DNA from: Aerococcaceae bacterium zg-1292
GTDB taxonomy: Bacteria > Bacillota > Bacilli > Lactobacillales > Aerococcaceae
Direction of reading: 5' to 3'
NCBI GenBank assembly: GCA_016126655.1
Contig: CP065955.1
Span: 2,091,001-2,155,000, forward strand
DNA: 64,000 nt
Part shown: positions 19,201 to 27,260 of the stretch, piece after piece
Layout of the letters: every line of letters starts with the position of its first letter
Position numbering within the stretch: position 1 is the stretch's first letter
Notes under the pieces: generated by a model
Databases searched by the model: none
What the model was told of the DNA's origin: nothing
Seen by the model: only the letters and a program-made list of their open reading frames with translations
Translations under genes and position numbers: made by a program

Positions 19201-20371
19201 GTTTTGTGGTCAGTCTACTTGCTCTGAGATAATCTGTAATATCCTTCTCAAAGACTTGACCGGCATAGGTAACCTTCATCTTTTTAGTAGCGCCATCATA
19301 TTCAACCACGTAATCTCTAAACTCATTATCTTCTGGTTGTGTTTCTAACGATTTCGCATCTCTTAATTCTGTAATGGCCTTTCCATTACCATCTGTTTTA
19401 TAGAAGGCTCCGAAAGCTCCTTTTTCCCAGCTTCTTCTAGGACCATACTTAGGATCTGGACCTGCTTTTTGATCCGCATCAGGTGCACTCGTATTGTGCC
19501 ATGTATCCAACTTGAATCCGAAGGAATTAGGAATTCCACCTAAACCGATACTGGCTCCTGAAAGCCCAACAGTTCCCGGCTTAGCCGTAGTAAAAACAGC
19601 CGCAAGACCGTCTCCACCAGCTTGATTACCTATTTTTTTACCTTCGTATTTATTCCCAATATTAACTCGACCTTTAAGTGTAAAACTCTCATTCATGTTA
19701 ATTTTACGCATAAGCGCTAAACTACCTCTTTGACTATGGGTATCTTCAGTCAATGTTACAGGCTCTCTGTCATTTCCATGTGCATCCCCATCTGCTATAA
19801 AGTGGTTCACCATATTCTGTTTGGTAACAACTAAGCGTGCTTTGTCTTCGTATTCAGCAGCTCCCAACTCAAACTGTGGCGCTGTACTTTGCAAGGCACT
19901 CGGACGGTTTTCTGGAGTTTCAGGAGTTTCCGCTGCTCTCTCCTCTACCTTATCCACTGGTTTTACTGTGTCATTAGTGTCTTTTACTTCTGTTTCGTTT
20001 TTGATATCTTCTGTCGAAATTTCTTTTGACTTATCCGTACTTTCATCTGCTGGCTTTTCAGTATCAGCTGTTTTTTCTTCATCTGATGCTGCTTTTTCAA
20101 CTGCTGCCGGTTGCGTCTCATCAGTCTTTTCCTCACCTGATTCAACCGTTGCTTCCGGTGATGTATTTTCAGCTACTGCTGTCTCAGGAGACGTGGTCTC
20201 TGGTTCAGATGCTTCCAGATTAGCAGCCGCGTTTTCAGATTCTGCATTGATATTTGCGGTTTCTTCAGCATATACTTGCGGTGCCACTAATAAAAATGAA
20301 CCTAAGAATACCGAGCCTACGCCCACCTTAAACTTTCGAATCGAAAAACGGTCTTTTCGCTTATCAAACAT
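13214..20371 (-). CDS. Giant YSIRK/LPXTG adhesin with L-type lectin head, MucBP and repeat stalk
   Basis: A 2385-aa protein. The N-terminus has the YSIRK-type signal (RFSIRKFKVGVGSVFLGSFL, residues 8-27), cleaved near VYA|EE. An acidic Ser/Thr/Glu linker leads to an L-type lectin-like domain (about 165-420; AGGDGLAAVFTT, GIPNSFGFKLDTWHN, EYDGATKKMKVTY), then a MucBP-like module (about 425-500). Next are FIVAR/three-helix units containing AYDxAxxxGxxVLxDxxA (500-1330). Finally there is a stalk of 98-residue repeats (about 1430-2297). The sorting signal starts LPNTGE at residue 2348. By analogy to SraP-type adhesins the lectin probably binds host or bacterial glycans at the tip of the stalk. 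Synonymous shadow frames on the other strand are a composition effect of the Ala/Lys/Asp-rich repeats. Confidence 0.9.
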   Translation of the reverse strand: MFDKRKDRFSIRKFKVGVGSVFLGSFLLVAPQVYAEETANINAESENAAANLEASEPETTSPETAVAENTSPEATVESGEEKTDETQPAAVEKAASDEEKTADTEKPADESTDKSKEISTEDIKNETEVKDTNDTVKPVDKVEERAAETPETPENRPSALQSTAPQFELGAAEYEDKARLVVTKQNMVNHFIADGDAHGNDREPVTLTEDTHSQRGSLALMRKINMNESFTLKGRVNIGNKYEGKKIGNQAGGDGLAAVFTTAKPGTVGLSGASIGLGGIPNSFGFKLDTWHNTSAPDADQKAGPDPKYGPRRSWEKGAFGAFYKTDGNGKAITELRDAKSLETQPEDNEFRDYVVEYDGATKKMKVTYAGQVFEKDITDYLRASRLTTKQKPGEEYLTFALFASTGTGTNKHQFDLEKFEYSAGGSYVRVLHVDDATGDVIKETLLEGTTHDTADLTDKLNIDDYERVRTNASTAPGYQNETKIDFKSGIQTITYTYKKIVKDELKQLVEAAPGVKEGSAYGLAEEDKKGAYDAAVNEGQTVLDDKATTQEKVDDSIAKINKALDDLNLSAATKAVDAAVAAGKEGKQKRDSVLQQEEITEDDQKEVDALNKATEAKKEIAKALVEKVADAGEKQKLQDRLNNVKTESVDVKEKVDKEKLQKLVDESTVMKNSPEYQHADPAKKQAYDEAIDIARDSVLNNKVAKQQEVDQSVADIEKAIADLNLSAAENAVKAAEEAGEEGKQKRDSVLKQDKITEDDKKEVDALNKATEAKKKIAADLVNQVTDPVKKQELQGKLDKLKTQSVEVTPEKPVNKEKLQSLVDGADTIKKSKEYQLADEAVRAHYDDVLKVGEDTLKDGTADQTRVDNSAKGIEDAIKALEISAAKAAVKAAEEARDAGKAKVKDVKEDGLIKKEEKEDVDKLNKVTTDKKKAAQDLVNKVNDPVVKKELQDRLNNVTTEDVIENDTNNNGIPDDVDKAIQAAKDAIKEAEDAAAKGKDEVEKAKQDGLIKEEEKEDVDKLNKDTTDKKKAAQDLIDKVNDPAAKKELQKRLDEVQTQSVEVTPEPEVDKKELQKLVEGDADLKKSSAYTLADEAAQQVYDKAIEEGKKVLENTKADQGSVTDSIKNIKDAIAALNESAAKKEAEKDATAAVEEAEKANAEVEAKKKELEQKKAITEEDKQAVDKLIKTTNEKKTEAEDLVKNLSNEQVKDGLQARLDDIDPKSVEVNDKDKNNIPDNVDAAIKAVEEAEQADAAVTAKKKELERKGAITKADKEAVDQLIEKTQEKKVAAEKLVNDLPYDDDKKVLNERLKNIDPKSVEINDKNENGVPDNVDAAIKAAEAAVKAAEDAAKAGQAEKEAAEKDKVVTQAEKDKVDQLNKTTEKAKKDAEELVKQLPNGPEKEAFEKRLKEVTPADVEVTNPETPDPSAAEKAAEAAVKAAEDAAKAGQDKKAEVEKDGAVNPAEKAEVDNLNADTTAKKDTATPLVDNLPEGKVKEDLKKRLAAVKTATVTVNDQNSDGVPDSQAEANAAAEAAVKAAEDAAKAGQDKKAEVEKDGAVNPAEATEIAKLNEETTGKKSTAAPLVNSLPNGEFKDALLARLAKVNTVSVTVNDKNSDGIPDSQAEANAAAEAAVKAAEDAAKAGKAKKAEVEKDGAVNPAEATEIAKLNEETTGKKSTAAPLVNSLPNGEFKDALLARLAKVNTVSVTVNDKNSDGIPDSQAEANAAAEAAVKAAEDAAKAGKAKKAEVEKDGAVNPAEATEIAKLNEETTGKKSTAAPLVNSLPNGEFKDALLARLAKVNTVSVTVNDKNSDGIPDSQAEANAAAEAAVKAAEDAAEAGQDKKAEVEKDGAVNPAEKAEVDKLNDDTTAKKDTATPLVDNLPEGKVKEDLKKRLAAVNTATVTVNDKNSDGVPDSQAEANAAAEAAVKAAEDAAEAGKDKKAEIEKDGIVNPAEKAELDKLNEDTAGKKSTAAPLVNSLPNGEFKDALLARLAKVKFATVTVNDKNSDGIPDDEAAAKAAAEAAVKAAEDAAKAGQAKKTEVEKDGVVNSAEAAEIDKLNADTTGKKSTAAPLVNSLPNGEFKDALLARLAKVNTVNVTVNDKNSDGIADDEAAAKAAAEAAVKAAEEAGQKGYAKKAEIEKDGVVNSAEAAEIDKLNADTTGKKSTAAPLVNSLPNGEFKDALLARLAKVNTVSVTVNDQDSNGRADSIDKAFADAESAVKAAEAAAKAGEAKKAEVEQDGVVTPTEKGAVDTLNIDTIAKKTTAETLVNNLPEGEAKAALKARLEKVTTVTVEVSKVRPDNGEKPNTPEQPKEDSDSEKPAEPEKSAPGQSGQSDSNVQKSSVLPNTGESNTMIPWSAAALSILVGLGLVATGRKKEDEEA
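13494..16080 (-). repeat. Tandem 294-bp (98-aa) coding repeats in the lectin-type adhesin
   Basis: The DNA repeats with a period of 294 bp. The loop sequence TVNDxNSDGxPDS recurs at about 13768, 14060, 14354, 14648, 14942, 15236, 15530 and 15824. Each unit is an Ala-rich helix (AEAAVKAAEDAAKAG) followed by KKAEVEKDGAVNPAE, a second and third helix (KSTAAPLVNSLPNGEFKDAL), and the Asp/Asn loop. The three units around 14940-15730 are almost identical, which indicates recent expansion. Confidence 0.85.
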
Positions 20372-20514
20372 ATTACTAAACTCCTTTTACTATTACTATC
20401 ATGAGATACATTGTTATCCAACATATAAAATAGCAGTAGCTAATTTCAATTTTGCAATACTAATTCAATCAATATTGCAACATCAATTACGCTATTCCTA
20501 AGTTATGTCTATAC

Positions 20515-20528
20515 TGTGAAAATTCACA
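20515..20528. promoter_or_regulatory. Perfect palindrome upstream of the lectin-type adhesin
   Basis: TGTGAAAATTCACA on the plus strand, about 145 bp before the adhesin start codon. It is a possible operator; no regulator is identified. The rest of 20372-20820 is AT-rich and holds no gene. Confidence 0.35.
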
Positions 20529-20675
20529 ATACATTATCAAACAACGTTTTTCATCATAATACTACTATCATAACATTTATTTATGTAAAATTCTTATGAA
20601 AATTTGGAATTAAACGTGGATGTTGTTAAGTTTTTGTTGCATTTGTAACATAAAAGCAATAAATGTGACTAGTTG

Positions 20676-20692
20676 AAAAAAAAAAAAAAAAA
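20676..20692. repeat. Poly-A/T tract of 17 bases upstream of the lectin-type adhesin
   Basis: Seventeen consecutive A on the plus strand (T on the sense strand), 305 bp before the adhesin start. Such tracts can vary in length by slippage. Confidence 0.7.
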
Positions 20693-20820
20693 CATGTCTT
20701 TTTAAAGTTTTCATATTTAGAATGAAAATAATTAGGTTCAAATCGAGTTTTCAGCTTCAAAAAAGGCAAAAATAATCCGTGATTATAACCCTAACTCTCC
20801 CTTTAAATGCGTAAAAAATA

Positions 20821-20860
20821 AAAAAAGCGGTTTTCAGCCCCTACTGAAAACCGCTAAAAA
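20821..20860 (-). terminator. Terminator of scrB (bidirectional)
   Basis: AGCGGTTTTCAG (20826-20837) pairs with CTGAAAACCGCT (20844-20855), with A/T runs on both sides. Confidence 0.9.
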
Positions 20861-20863
20861 TAT

Positions 20864-22255
20864 TTATTTATACCGATAACTAGTTAAGGTTTGCACTACC
20901 ATCTCACCAAACGCATCTACGACTACCTGGCTTAATGGTGTATTCGCAAACACACGTTGTGAAAACACGACTGCGCCATCATTGACCAATAATTCAACCG
21001 AACTGCTGTCCAACCATACATCCATGGTGGCAAGCGGCTCTGTTAAATACCATTCACGCTGCTCCGTTACGTTCGTTAACCAATTCGTTCGGCTGAGCGT
21101 AACCCGTTCTGTCTGTGGGTCATAAGTTATCTGGCACGCATCATCAATCATTAGCGTCAGATGACTTGCTTTTTCCGCACGATACTGTATACGGCTCGGA
21201 CCTGATAATAGGAACTGCTTACGGTCACCAGTTAACGTATCCGTTTGTTCATCGGTTACTAATTGCGCCATTTCACTCAGCGGTCGTTGAACCAGTACAC
21301 CATTTACGAGGTGCAAGGTCTTTGGCATTGATAAATGATGCAGCCAATTATCTTGAATCGTCGGCACACTTACTTCAACAGCCGGCTCCATCGTCCCCAT
21401 CCATGCATATTGAATCACACGCCCTTTTGGGTCGACAAAACTTTGTGGCGCATAATATTCAAAGCCGTGGTCACACTCTACTAGTGCATCCACGGATGGA
21501 TTATCCGGTATGAACTGACCATTGACCCATTGTCCTACCATGTACACTGTATTAAAAATATTATGGTAAGCCACACCTTGTGCTTCAATCCCTTGTGGTG
21601 AAAAGATAAAGACCGCTTTTTCTTCCTCGGTCACTTCATCACGTAAAAAGACAATATCCGGGCACTCCCACATATAACCAAATGGACGGTCAAATTGAAA
21701 AATCGACCCTGTATATGTCCATTCTTTCAAATCTGTTGAAAAATACGCAATCGTATCGCCAGTTTCATCTTCACGCTGTGCGCCTATTATCATCCACCAA
21801 CCTTGATGCTCAGTATCGTACCAAACTTTTGGGTCACGGACATGACCGGTATAACCAGGCGCTTGTTCTAATATCGGTCCGTGTTTTTCAAAATGTATGC
21901 CATCTTTTGACGTCGCCATACACTGGTAACTTGTACGAATCCCTTGTTCATCCTTCGTATTTCCTGTATAAAACAAATATAATTCACCATCATGTACCAA
22001 TGCACTTCCTGAGTACACGCCGTCTTTATCAAACCAATCATTCGATTTTAATGCAATCGGCAATTGCTCCCATTCAACGAAATCTTTAGACCGCACATGA
22101 CCCCAATACTTGGTTGAATGATTCGTTTGATAAGGGTTATATTGATAAAACACATGGTAATAGCCATCAAAGTAGCTTAAGCCATTGGGATCATTTAGTA
22201 ATCCTTGTTCTGGGGTCAGATGAAAATGCTGTGCATAGTTTCCATTATTTCTCAT
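20864..22255 (-). CDS. scrB: Sucrose-6-phosphate hydrolase (GH32)
   Basis: A 463-aa cytoplasmic glycoside hydrolase family 32 enzyme that cuts sucrose-6-phosphate into glucose-6-phosphate and fructose. The GH32 landmarks are in order: LLNDPNGLSYF (nucleophile Asp, residues about 19-29), HVRDPKVWY (transition-state Asp) and MWECPDIVFL (acid/base Glu), followed by the C-terminal beta-sandwich. There is no signal peptide, which fits an intracellular phosphorylated substrate rather than a levanase. GAGGAG precedes the start by about 6 nt. It follows scrA; a terminator lies between them, so scrB may depend on read-through or its own weak promoter. Confidence 0.93.
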   Translation of the reverse strand: MRNNGNYAQHFHLTPEQGLLNDPNGLSYFDGYYHVFYQYNPYQTNHSTKYWGHVRSKDFVEWEQLPIALKSNDWFDKDGVYSGSALVHDGELYLFYTGNTKDEQGIRTSYQCMATSKDGIHFEKHGPILEQAPGYTGHVRDPKVWYDTEHQGWWMIIGAQREDETGDTIAYFSTDLKEWTYTGSIFQFDRPFGYMWECPDIVFLRDEVTEEEKAVFIFSPQGIEAQGVAYHNIFNTVYMVGQWVNGQFIPDNPSVDALVECDHGFEYYAPQSFVDPKGRVIQYAWMGTMEPAVEVSVPTIQDNWLHHLSMPKTLHLVNGVLVQRPLSEMAQLVTDEQTDTLTGDRKQFLLSGPSRIQYRAEKASHLTLMIDDACQITYDPQTERVTLSRTNWLTNVTEQREWYLTEPLATMDVWLDSSSVELLVNDGAVVFSQRVFANTPLSQVVVDAFGEMVVQTLTSYRYK

Positions 22256-22353
22256 AACACACTCCTCGTAATTTTATGTATCTATCACTCAATCTGCTAC
22301 TCTTAAAGGTGAGATAATCAATCGCTATCAACACTCTATACATTAATTTCCAT

Positions 22354-22394
22354 AAAAAATGGGACTGGTGAGCTATTTCACTCATCGTCCCAGT
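22354..22394 (-). terminator. Terminator between scrA and scrB
   Basis: GGGACTGGTGAG pairs with CTCATCGTCCC across 22361-22391. On the minus strand it is followed by ATTTTTTATG. Confidence 0.75.
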
Positions 22395-22403
22395 GCTTTG
22401 TTA

Positions 22404-23822
22404 CTAATTATTAACAGTCATCTCGTCATTAAATCCAATCGTATAGGTCAACGCAAAGGCGACAGCAAAAGCAATCGTCATCATTAATAAGTAAGGTAAT
22501 AATTGATTCAAGTATAATAATGTCCCTGGTAAAACAGTAATTGACATACCCGTAGCCGCTAAGTTGAACAAGCCTGCTACAAAGCCACCGACAGCTCCAC
22601 CGATTAATCCCATGATAAATGGCTTGCCGTAACGTAAATTCACACCGAAAATAGCGGGCTCTGTAATCCCTAATAAACAAGAAATACCTGCAGAAAATGA
22701 TAGAGCTTTTAATTTTGGATTCGTTGTTTTACGACCTACTGCAAAAATTGCTCCTGCTTGAGCTGCAGTTGCAGCCGTTAAAAAGGCATTGAATGGATTA
22801 GCTGCAACTCCAGTCGCTTGTTCTGAATTAGAAATTAATTGAACTTCTAAAAAGTTGAAGATGTGGTGAATACCTGTTACAACGATAATTTGTTGTAAGC
22901 CACCAATAATCAAACCAGCTAACCCGAATGGTAAGCCTAAAATCCACTCAGTCGCAGCTAGTACGATAGTTTCTAATGAATGAAACACAGGTCCAATCGC
23001 AAATAAACCTAGTATGCTCATCACGAATAAGGTTAAAAACGGTGTCACCAATAAGTCAAACGTATCTGGCACTTTTTTATGTAACCATTTTTCTAATTTT
23101 GCACCGACAAAACCAACAATAAAGGCAGGAATCACGGTTCCTTGATAACCAACCACTGGAATAAAGCCAAAGAATGTTAATGCTTGAGCTCGGTTGGCTG
23201 CTACATCATATGCATTTGGTAAGGACGGATGTACCATCATCAATCCTAAGACAATCCCTAATACTGGATTGCCACCAAAGACTTTAAAGGATGACCATGC
23301 GACTAAAGCCGGTAAAAAGGCAAACGCTGTATCTGTCAAAATCTCAGTCCATTGTAAGAAGTTTGGACTAATCATCTCTTTTGTCATGCCGAATAATCCT
23401 AAGACTTCAGGTCGTGTAACTAAACCGCGTAGTCCCATAAACAAACCGGTCGCGACCAGTACAGGGATAATAGGTACAAAGACATCACCAAAGGTACGCA
23501 CCAGACGTTGGAAGGTATTACCTTGCGGTTTCGCTGCAACCGCTTCTTTTTGCTCTGATTTAGTGACGGCATGAATACCCGGTATTTGTGCCACCGCTTC
23601 ATACACTTTATTCACTGTTCCCGTACCAAAAATAATTTGATATTGACCAGAGTTAAAAAAGGCTCCCATTACTTTATCGGTATTTTCGATTGCCTCTTTA
23701 TTAATTTTCTCTTCATCACGTACCATCACACGCAAACGTGTTGCGCAATGTGCGATACTATTAATGTTTTCGACACCACCTAAATGGGTCACGACTGACT
23801 GTGCAATAGTGTTAAAATCCAT
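22404..23822 (-). CDS. scrA: Sucrose-specific PTS enzyme IIBC
   Basis: A 472-aa membrane protein that imports sucrose and phosphorylates it to sucrose-6-phosphate. The EIIB domain is N-terminal, with the phosphorylated Cys in HCATRLRVMV (residue about 26). The EIIC domain follows with about ten membrane segments and the family sequence GITEPAIFGVNLRYG. There is no EIIA domain, so phosphate must come from an EIIA encoded elsewhere. The start is ATG 23822 (MDFNTIAQS) because GGAGGGG ends 5-6 nt before it; a TTG at 23837 overlaps the SD. A good promoter and a LacI-type operator lie upstream. Confidence 0.92.
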   Translation of the reverse strand: MDFNTIAQSVVTHLGGVENINSIAHCATRLRVMVRDEEKINKEAIENTDKVMGAFFNSGQYQIIFGTGTVNKVYEAVAQIPGIHAVTKSEQKEAVAAKPQGNTFQRLVRTFGDVFVPIIPVLVATGLFMGLRGLVTRPEVLGLFGMTKEMISPNFLQWTEILTDTAFAFLPALVAWSSFKVFGGNPVLGIVLGLMMVHPSLPNAYDVAANRAQALTFFGFIPVVGYQGTVIPAFIVGFVGAKLEKWLHKKVPDTFDLLVTPFLTLFVMSILGLFAIGPVFHSLETIVLAATEWILGLPFGLAGLIIGGLQQIIVVTGIHHIFNFLEVQLISNSEQATGVAANPFNAFLTAATAAQAGAIFAVGRKTTNPKLKALSFSAGISCLLGITEPAIFGVNLRYGKPFIMGLIGGAVGGFVAGLFNLAATGMSITVLPGTLLYLNQLLPYLLMMTIAFAVAFALTYTIGFNDEMTVNN

Positions 23823-23881
23823 CTTTTTCCCCTCCAAATACCATTGGTATCTTAATAATTATTGTCATTTTCATCATAATA

Positions 23882-23939
23882 CGGAAACGGTTCCGCACTC
23901 TCTTGTCTCTATTATACGGACAAACAAAACGAAAAGCAA
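23882..23939 (-). promoter_or_regulatory. scrA promoter with ScrR/LacI-type operator
   Basis: On the minus strand: TTGCTT (23934-23939), a 17-bp spacer, TATAAT (23911-23916), then the near-palindrome CGGAACCGTTTCCG (23882-23895) just after the expected start of transcription. The operator has the CG centre of LacI-family sites, so the adjacent repressor at 24044 is the natural candidate to bind it. CcpA binding is also possible. Confidence 0.75.
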
Positions 23940-23975
23940 CAGGAAAATGCTAAAAATGCATCCATACGAATAAAA

Positions 23976-24034
23976 ATTTGAAAACGGTCGTCAACGCTGA
24001 GTTGAATCCATCAACCCAGCCTGACAAACCGTTG
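23976..24034 (-). terminator. Terminator of the LacI-family regulator gene
   Basis: A long interrupted hairpin: ACGGT (23984-23988) pairs with ACCGT (24028-24032), and the inner stem is GCTGAGTTGA with TCAACCCAGC. On the minus strand it is followed by TTTTCAAATTTTT. Confidence 0.7.
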
Positions 24035-24043
24035 GCATTGCTA

Positions 24044-25030
24044 TTATTGTGTTAAATCTTTGACGGATTCCCGCTCGACTAATGAGGTAGATAATTGAAT
24101 ATTGGCTTCAATCACCCCTGTTTTAATGCGATTAATCAGATGGTCCGCCGCCATTTCACCGGCACGGTAATACGGGTAATCAATAGTCGTTAAACGTGGA
24201 TAAAATGCTGAGCCTGTCGCATGGTTACCAAACCCTGCAATACTAACATCATCCGGTATCGCAAACCCTTCTTCCAGACAGGCACGCATTGCGCCTATGG
24301 ACATCATATCTGTCGCACCAACAATCAGTGTCGGCTTTTGTGGCAACAATCGTTGCTTGGTCACTTCATACGCTTCTTCCATGCGAAAACCACAATCTGC
24401 TTCAAACCACTCCGTATCATCATAAGACATAAACCTGTCTTTCAATCCCGCTCTTCGGTACACACCCACCGCCGGGTCGGTACTTGTTGCTTTTAGAAAA
24501 TGTAATGTGCGGTGTCCTTTTTTGTATAAGTAGTCTGCCATCAAGCGTCCTGCTTGTGTTTCATTAAAATAGATGGAGTCCCCCAATGGGCTTTCTTGAC
24601 CAATCGCCACAATCGGCACAGATGATTGTTCCATCGCTTTTTCCACTTCAGTGTCCAAATGGGTCATCAAGTAGATAATCCCGTCCATTTTCGTCACTTG
24701 GAAATAATGCATCGCATCGAGTTCATGGGCTTGATTCAAATTCGTATTGACAAATGTCATGCGATAGCCTTTAGTACGCAGTTGATTTTCCACACCGGCA
24801 AGCATTGTATTGGAAGCATAGCTGTCCAATCGAGGTAAAATAGCTCCAATCATTTTACTACTCTTTGCTTTCAAACTTTGAGCAAACGTATTCGGAACAT
24901 AGCCGGTTTCTTTAACAATAATATTAATTTTTTCGGCTGTTTGCTTACTAATCGAACCTCCATTAAGATACCTTGAGACTGTACTTTTTGCTACACCAGC
25001 TCTTTTTGCTATGTCATTGATTGTTACCAT
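24044..25030 (-). CDS. scrR: LacI-family repressor of the sucrose genes (ScrR-like)
   Basis: A 328-aa protein. The N-terminal helix-turn-helix and hinge read VTINDIAKRAGVAKSTVSRYL and NTFAQSLKAKSSKMIG. The remainder is a periplasmic-binding-protein-like sugar sensor domain. It is adjacent to and transcribed in the same direction as scrA-scrB, so it is most likely the sucrose (or fructose) responsive repressor acting at 23882-23895. ATG 25030 is chosen because GAGGAG lies 7 nt upstream; the GTG at 25036 is too close to the SD. The 5' untranslated region is filled by family 1 repeat sequence. Confidence 0.85.
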   Translation of the reverse strand: MVTINDIAKRAGVAKSTVSRYLNGGSISKQTAEKINIIVKETGYVPNTFAQSLKAKSSKMIGAILPRLDSYASNTMLAGVENQLRTKGYRMTFVNTNLNQAHELDAMHYFQVTKMDGIIYLMTHLDTEVEKAMEQSSVPIVAIGQESPLGDSIYFNETQAGRLMADYLYKKGHRTLHFLKATSTDPAVGVYRRAGLKDRFMSYDDTEWFEADCGFRMEEAYEVTKQRLLPQKPTLIVGATDMMSIGAMRACLEEGFAIPDDVSIAGFGNHATGSAFYPRLTTIDYPYYRAGEMAADHLINRIKTGVIEANIQLSTSLVERESVKDLTQ

Positions 25031-25041
25031 TTTCACTCTCC

Positions 25042-25214
25042 TCGTTTTGGTCTGCTTGGATTGACTTGCCGTTCACTTCTATAGCCTATTTTAGTACGCT
25101 GCCTCAAAGACAACATATTTTGAATTCGGCTCGTTCGGACTGCCTCGACGTCCACTTCGCAAAGCACTTGACGCGCCTTCTACGCTTCTACGGTAGTTCA
25201 TAGCGCTCCTTGTC
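25042..25214 (-). repeat. Family 1 repeat, decayed copies C0 and C1
   Basis: On the minus strand the unit starts TATAGTGTGACAAGGAGCGC (25193-25212 region) and ends about 12 bp before the scrR SD. The arm GCCTCGA-CGT-CCACT (25142-25156 region) is conserved, but its partner arm has diverged (ACGGTAGTTCATAGC). A second lone arm, GACTTGC-CGT-TCACT, is at about 25063-25077. The pattern looks like an old tandem or nested pair. Confidence 0.6.
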
Positions 25215-25703
25215 ACACTATATTTAGTGCATTAGAAAATTCCACTAAATGATTATACGTTTTATATATATGTGCTTGTTTTCACGTAACCTGTTGTTTA
25301 TTTCTAGAACAATAGAAACTTCTTCATAAAATATCCACTTAGAGAACTTACTTAATTCCCAATTTTTTATCACTTTGTTTGGATACGCTTAATTGTAACA
25401 TGTTTTCATAAATTAATCACTACTTTTTTACGGTATTTTATTTCTTTATATTTAAAATTACATAAATGTCATCTTTTTGCAAAAAAACACGATAATCACG
25501 CTAAATCTTTTTGTGATTTATCACTTTAATTTAGCCCGATTACCGCTTAATACTTCTATTCTTATTTAATCCGTCAATTTTTTCTATACATATATTCAGC
25601 AACAATTATTTCCGATTACTATACAATGATGATATAAATTGTAACACAATATTCTCATTGAATTAGACTATATTTTTTCGCAACAAAGAGATAGATTTCA
25701 CTC
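25215..25703. other. AT-rich gap with no recognised gene
   Basis: I see no supported gene in this 489-bp stretch. A minus-strand TATAAT at 25252-25257 could serve scrR, but its -35 region is poor. No repeat copies are recognised here. Confidence 0.5.
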
Positions 25704-26432
25704 TTAATCAAGTGAATCTAATAATAATGGCAATTGTTCAATCGAATCAATGACACAATCGGTATGGGCGAGCAAGGTTTCTTTGGCAGTGTTACCAGAT
25801 AAGACGCCTATCGCACCGTAACCATGCTGACCAAACTGCATATCTTTAATGGAATCACCTACATACACCACTTCGGTTGCTTTAGCGCCAATTGATTGAG
25901 CAAACGCATGGAGCGCTTCTGGATGTGGTTTGAGTGCATACTTATCATCCGCCGCCGCAATAAAACTAAAATAATCCACAATCCCTAATAATTCCAAGGC
26001 TACCATCGTCGGTTGATGACTATCCGCTGTGACGAGACCCAAGTCATATCCCTTCGCTTTTAACTGGATAAATAAGGCGGTCAAATCTGTGACAGGTATT
26101 AATTTTTCCGGATGCATATGCAAATAATCTGTAAAATACTGCGTCATTGCTGCTTCAACTTGGTCGACTGGGACGGTACAATACCTAGCTAGGGCTGTCG
26201 CTTGCTCGCGAATCGTTCCTGCTGCCACCATACCATTAGCAACCAATTGCTGATTTTCAATCCCAATCATGTGATAAAACTGCTCTTTTTCGTCAGCGGT
26301 CATGGCTGTATGCTTTGCGATAAACATTTCCATGAATTGCAGTGTCGGCTCCACCCACAAATCATCTAAACGAATCAATGTGCCATCTTTATCGAACAAT
26401 ATCCCTTTTATAATATTTCGTGTCAGCCCCAT
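25704..26432 (-). CDS. HAD-superfamily phosphatase (phosphoglycolate-phosphatase-like)
   Basis: A 242-aa soluble protein with the HAD motifs: GILFDKDGTLI (nucleophile and acid/base Asp), GLVTADSH (motif II Thr), LKPHPEALH (motif III Lys) and VYVGDSIKDMQFG (motif IV Asp pair). The helical cap inserted after motif I is of type C1. AAGGAGG precedes the ATG. It is 60 bp downstream of an ABC importer permease on the same strand, so it may dephosphorylate a compound related to the imported substrate. That link is inference from position only. Confidence 0.82.
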   Translation of the reverse strand: MGLTRNIIKGILFDKDGTLIRLDDLWVEPTLQFMEMFIAKHTAMTADEKEQFYHMIGIENQQLVANGMVAAGTIREQATALARYCTVPVDQVEAAMTQYFTDYLHMHPEKLIPVTDLTALFIQLKAKGYDLGLVTADSHQPTMVALELLGIVDYFSFIAAADDKYALKPHPEALHAFAQSIGAKATEVVYVGDSIKDMQFGQHGYGAIGVLSGNTAKETLLAHTDCVIDSIEQLPLLLDSLD

Positions 26433-26492
26433 CCCTATGTCCTCCTTTTCTTCCTTTAGCTACCTTAATCATCATACCAAATACTTCGCAGT

Positions 26493-27260
26493 TCACACAC
26501 GTTCTTGCAACCACGGTGTCAACTTTTGTTCTAAATAATTTAGTATCGCAAATAATATACCACCCATGATACATAATAGGACTATGCCGGCATACATCGC
26601 TGGATAATTACTAAAGCTCCAGGCATTCATAATATAATAAGCAATCCCTGTCGTAGATGCGACATTTTCTGCGAAAAATAAAGCTGCCATCGCGGCACCA
26701 ATCGTTAGTTTTAACGCTGTAAAAAATGCGGGTAAACAAGCCGGCAATACGACATGATAAAACCATTGCCAACGATTGAAGTCCAAGGTCTGTGCAATCA
26801 ACTGATACGAAGCCGGTAATTGCTTGATAGCACGGTGTACGGGTAAAATAAAGTAAAAGACAGCTACTGCCACCATCACTATTACTTTGGATACTTCTCC
26901 TAAACCAAACCATATTAGAAATAATGGTAAAAAAGCAATGCGTGGAATTGGATAAAATAAATCAACAATCGGTATCACCAAGGCTTCGACCTTAGAATAT
27001 AAGCCACAAATGATGCCAATCAAGCCGCCTACTAGACTAGCAATAACTAACGCTATCAATAATCTAGCGTAACTGATTAAGGTGTGGGGTAGTAATTTAT
27101 CAATGAATAAGGTTGCCATCGCCTCAAAGGTTGCCCGTGGTGTCGGTAAAACAATCATATCTAATAATCGACTCAATAGCGACCAAGCGATGAGTACAAT
27201 TAACACTGCATAGAGTGTTTTTAAGTTGTTGCGTCTATCGTGTTGTTGCTTCATCCGCAT
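26493..27260 (-). CDS. ABC importer permease (SsuC/ThiX-like)
   Basis: A 255-aa membrane protein with six predicted segments and the BPD_transp_1 loop (ASLVGGLIGIICGLYSK; LFYPIPRIAFLPLFLIWFG; the EAA-like stretch QLIAQTLDFNRWQWFYHVVLPA). This is the permease type of nitrate/sulfonate/taurine and thiamine-precursor importers. It overlaps the end of the ATPase gene by 26 bp and forms an operon in the order binding protein, ATPase, permease, HAD phosphatase. The substrate is not determined. Confidence 0.88.
   Translation of the reverse strand: MRMKQQHDRRNNLKTLYAVLIVLIAWSLLSRLLDMIVLPTPRATFEAMATLFIDKLLPHTLISYARLLIALVIASLVGGLIGIICGLYSKVEALVIPIVDLFYPIPRIAFLPLFLIWFGLGEVSKVIVMVAVAVFYFILPVHRAIKQLPASYQLIAQTLDFNRWQWFYHVVLPACLPAFFTALKLTIGAAMAALFFAENVASTTGIAYYIMNAWSFSNYPAMYAGIVLLCIMGGILFAILNYLEQKLTPWLQERV

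Noticed and set aside
13246-20501. Long open frames on the plus strand opposite the lectin-type adhesin
   Set aside because: They repeat with the same 294-bp period as the sense repeats and are shadows of the Ala/Lys/Asp codon bias.
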